This document shows positions 63,504 through 64,000 of a stretch of 64,000 bases of DNA, piece after piece. The position numbers and the translations under genes were made by a program. The first letter of the stretch is position 1. Every line of letters starts with the position of its first letter. This stretch comes from Aphrocallistes beatrix. Taxonomy: Eukaryota > Porifera > Hexactinellida > Sceptrulophora > Aphrocallistidae. The DNA is taken from contig OY725495.1 in the NCBI GenBank assembly GCA_963281255.1, positions 2,852,001-2,916,000 of the forward strand, read 5' to 3'. Below the pieces are notes generated by a model. It was not told the origin of the DNA. It did no database searches and worked only from the letters and a program-made list of their open reading frames with translations.

Positions 63504-64000
63504 GGGCATTCAAAAAGTCTTGCGGGTCATACCATAAAATAATAAATACATGTCATAGACTATGTTTCAATGTATTATATATTCGAAATACCCCCCTCCT
63601 AATTCTACACAGCGTTTCAATCTTTCCACCTACTTTATGGATGCATTTCTGTACTCTTCTTCGGGGATGGATTTGAAGCAGTGGTACAGGGCCGACCCGA
63701 GGGTTTGTTTCGGCTCAAGTTCCCTGCCTGAAGGTAGATTTTGAGCTTGGGGAATAGCCAAAAATAACAGGGAGCTAGGTCTGGTGAGTAGGGTGGGTGG
63801 GGAAGTAAATTTAACCCCTCTGATTCCAAGAAATTTTTAATGTGCTTGGCTGTATGGGAGCTAGCATTATCTATCAATAATTTTATTCCCCTCGTTTTAG
63901 CCTTGGCTCGGAGCTCTTCCGCGTTTTTGATTAGGTTTGGAAGTACTTTCTTTGTAAAAAACGTTGCGTTTACTGTTTTACCACTTTCAGAAGGTATTTG
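63504..64000 (-). mobile_element. Mariner element, partial at window edge
   Basis: Starts at TA with GGGCATTCAAAAAGTCTTGCGG, the inverted end of a mariner. The minus strand encodes the C-terminal part of its transposase. The other end lies beyond the window. Confidence 0.8.
63629..64000 (-). pseudogene. Mariner transposase with substituted catalytic aspartate (partial)
   Basis: Read from the window edge on the minus strand, the frame gives GKTVNATFFTKKVLPNLI, then KLLIDNASSHTAKHIKNF and LPHPPYSPDLAPCYFWLF. In the related copy at 3553-3972 the same place reads CDFWLF. Here the third catalytic aspartate of the DD34D triad is tyrosine, so cleavage activity is expected to be lost. The C-terminal 30 residues (near GNLSRNKPSGRP) also depart from the family. 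The remainder of the gene lies outside the window. Confidence 0.8.

Noticed and set aside
1-64000. CRISPR arrays, rRNA or tRNA genes
   Set aside because: No regularly spaced repeats of the CRISPR kind, no rRNA-like stretches and no cloverleaf with a matching B-box were found by eye; this is a nuclear animal sequence.

Overview
The window is nuclear DNA from an animal. Protein-coding exons are short, GC-rich and bounded by canonical GT..AG introns, and they sit in AT-rich DNA packed with class II transposons. The genes encode eukaryote-specific proteins: a Pol III subunit, cyclin K, the FACT subunit SSRP1, a TRAF-like protein and a sigma-type GST. The Pol III subunit and the mitochondrial L2 protein are divergent, and several genes are nested in introns. 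This suggests a fast-evolving, non-bilaterian-like invertebrate; a ctenophore is a reasonable guess but is not proven by anything seen here.

Layout. 0-11 kb is a transposon nest with no host gene: a hAT element with a perfect 8-bp target duplication carrying a deleted mariner (160-1370), a C/A-rich tract (2.2-3.4 kb), a deleted mariner split by a young Gypsy LTR retrotransposon (3985-8767), and a decayed LINE (9.4-10.4 kb). 11-16 kb holds long fold-back elements and Helitron-like repeats. POLR3F (RPC34/RPC6) lies at 16148-22217 in three plus-strand exons. Cyclin K (CCNK) lies at 25525-35544 in three plus-strand exons, with long repeat-filled introns. A sigma-class GST occupies one exon at 38215-38856. 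SSRP1 spans 41160-60472 in sixteen plus-strand exons.

The most distinctive feature is SSRP1 as a host gene. Three complete antisense genes lie in three of its introns: a reduced mitochondrial ribosomal protein L2 (43525-44855), a coiled-coil/NHL-propeller protein (46858-48294) and a single-exon TRAF-like protein (56002-57279). 60.5-64 kb is again mobile DNA, ending in a mariner transposase cut by the window edge.

Functionally, three host genes belong to the transcription machinery (POLR3F in Pol III initiation, cyclin K with CDK12/13 in Pol II elongation, SSRP1 in nucleosome handling). They are transcribed in the same direction but from separate units, so this is neighbourhood, not an operon. 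Repeat families in the window include hAT (at least eight families), mariner/Tc1, pogo-like, piggyBac-like, Helitron-like (at least eight copies), Gypsy and a CR1/L2-like LINE. Exon joins were made by eye from splice sites, reading phase and similarity to remembered family sequences; no alignment or transcript data were used.
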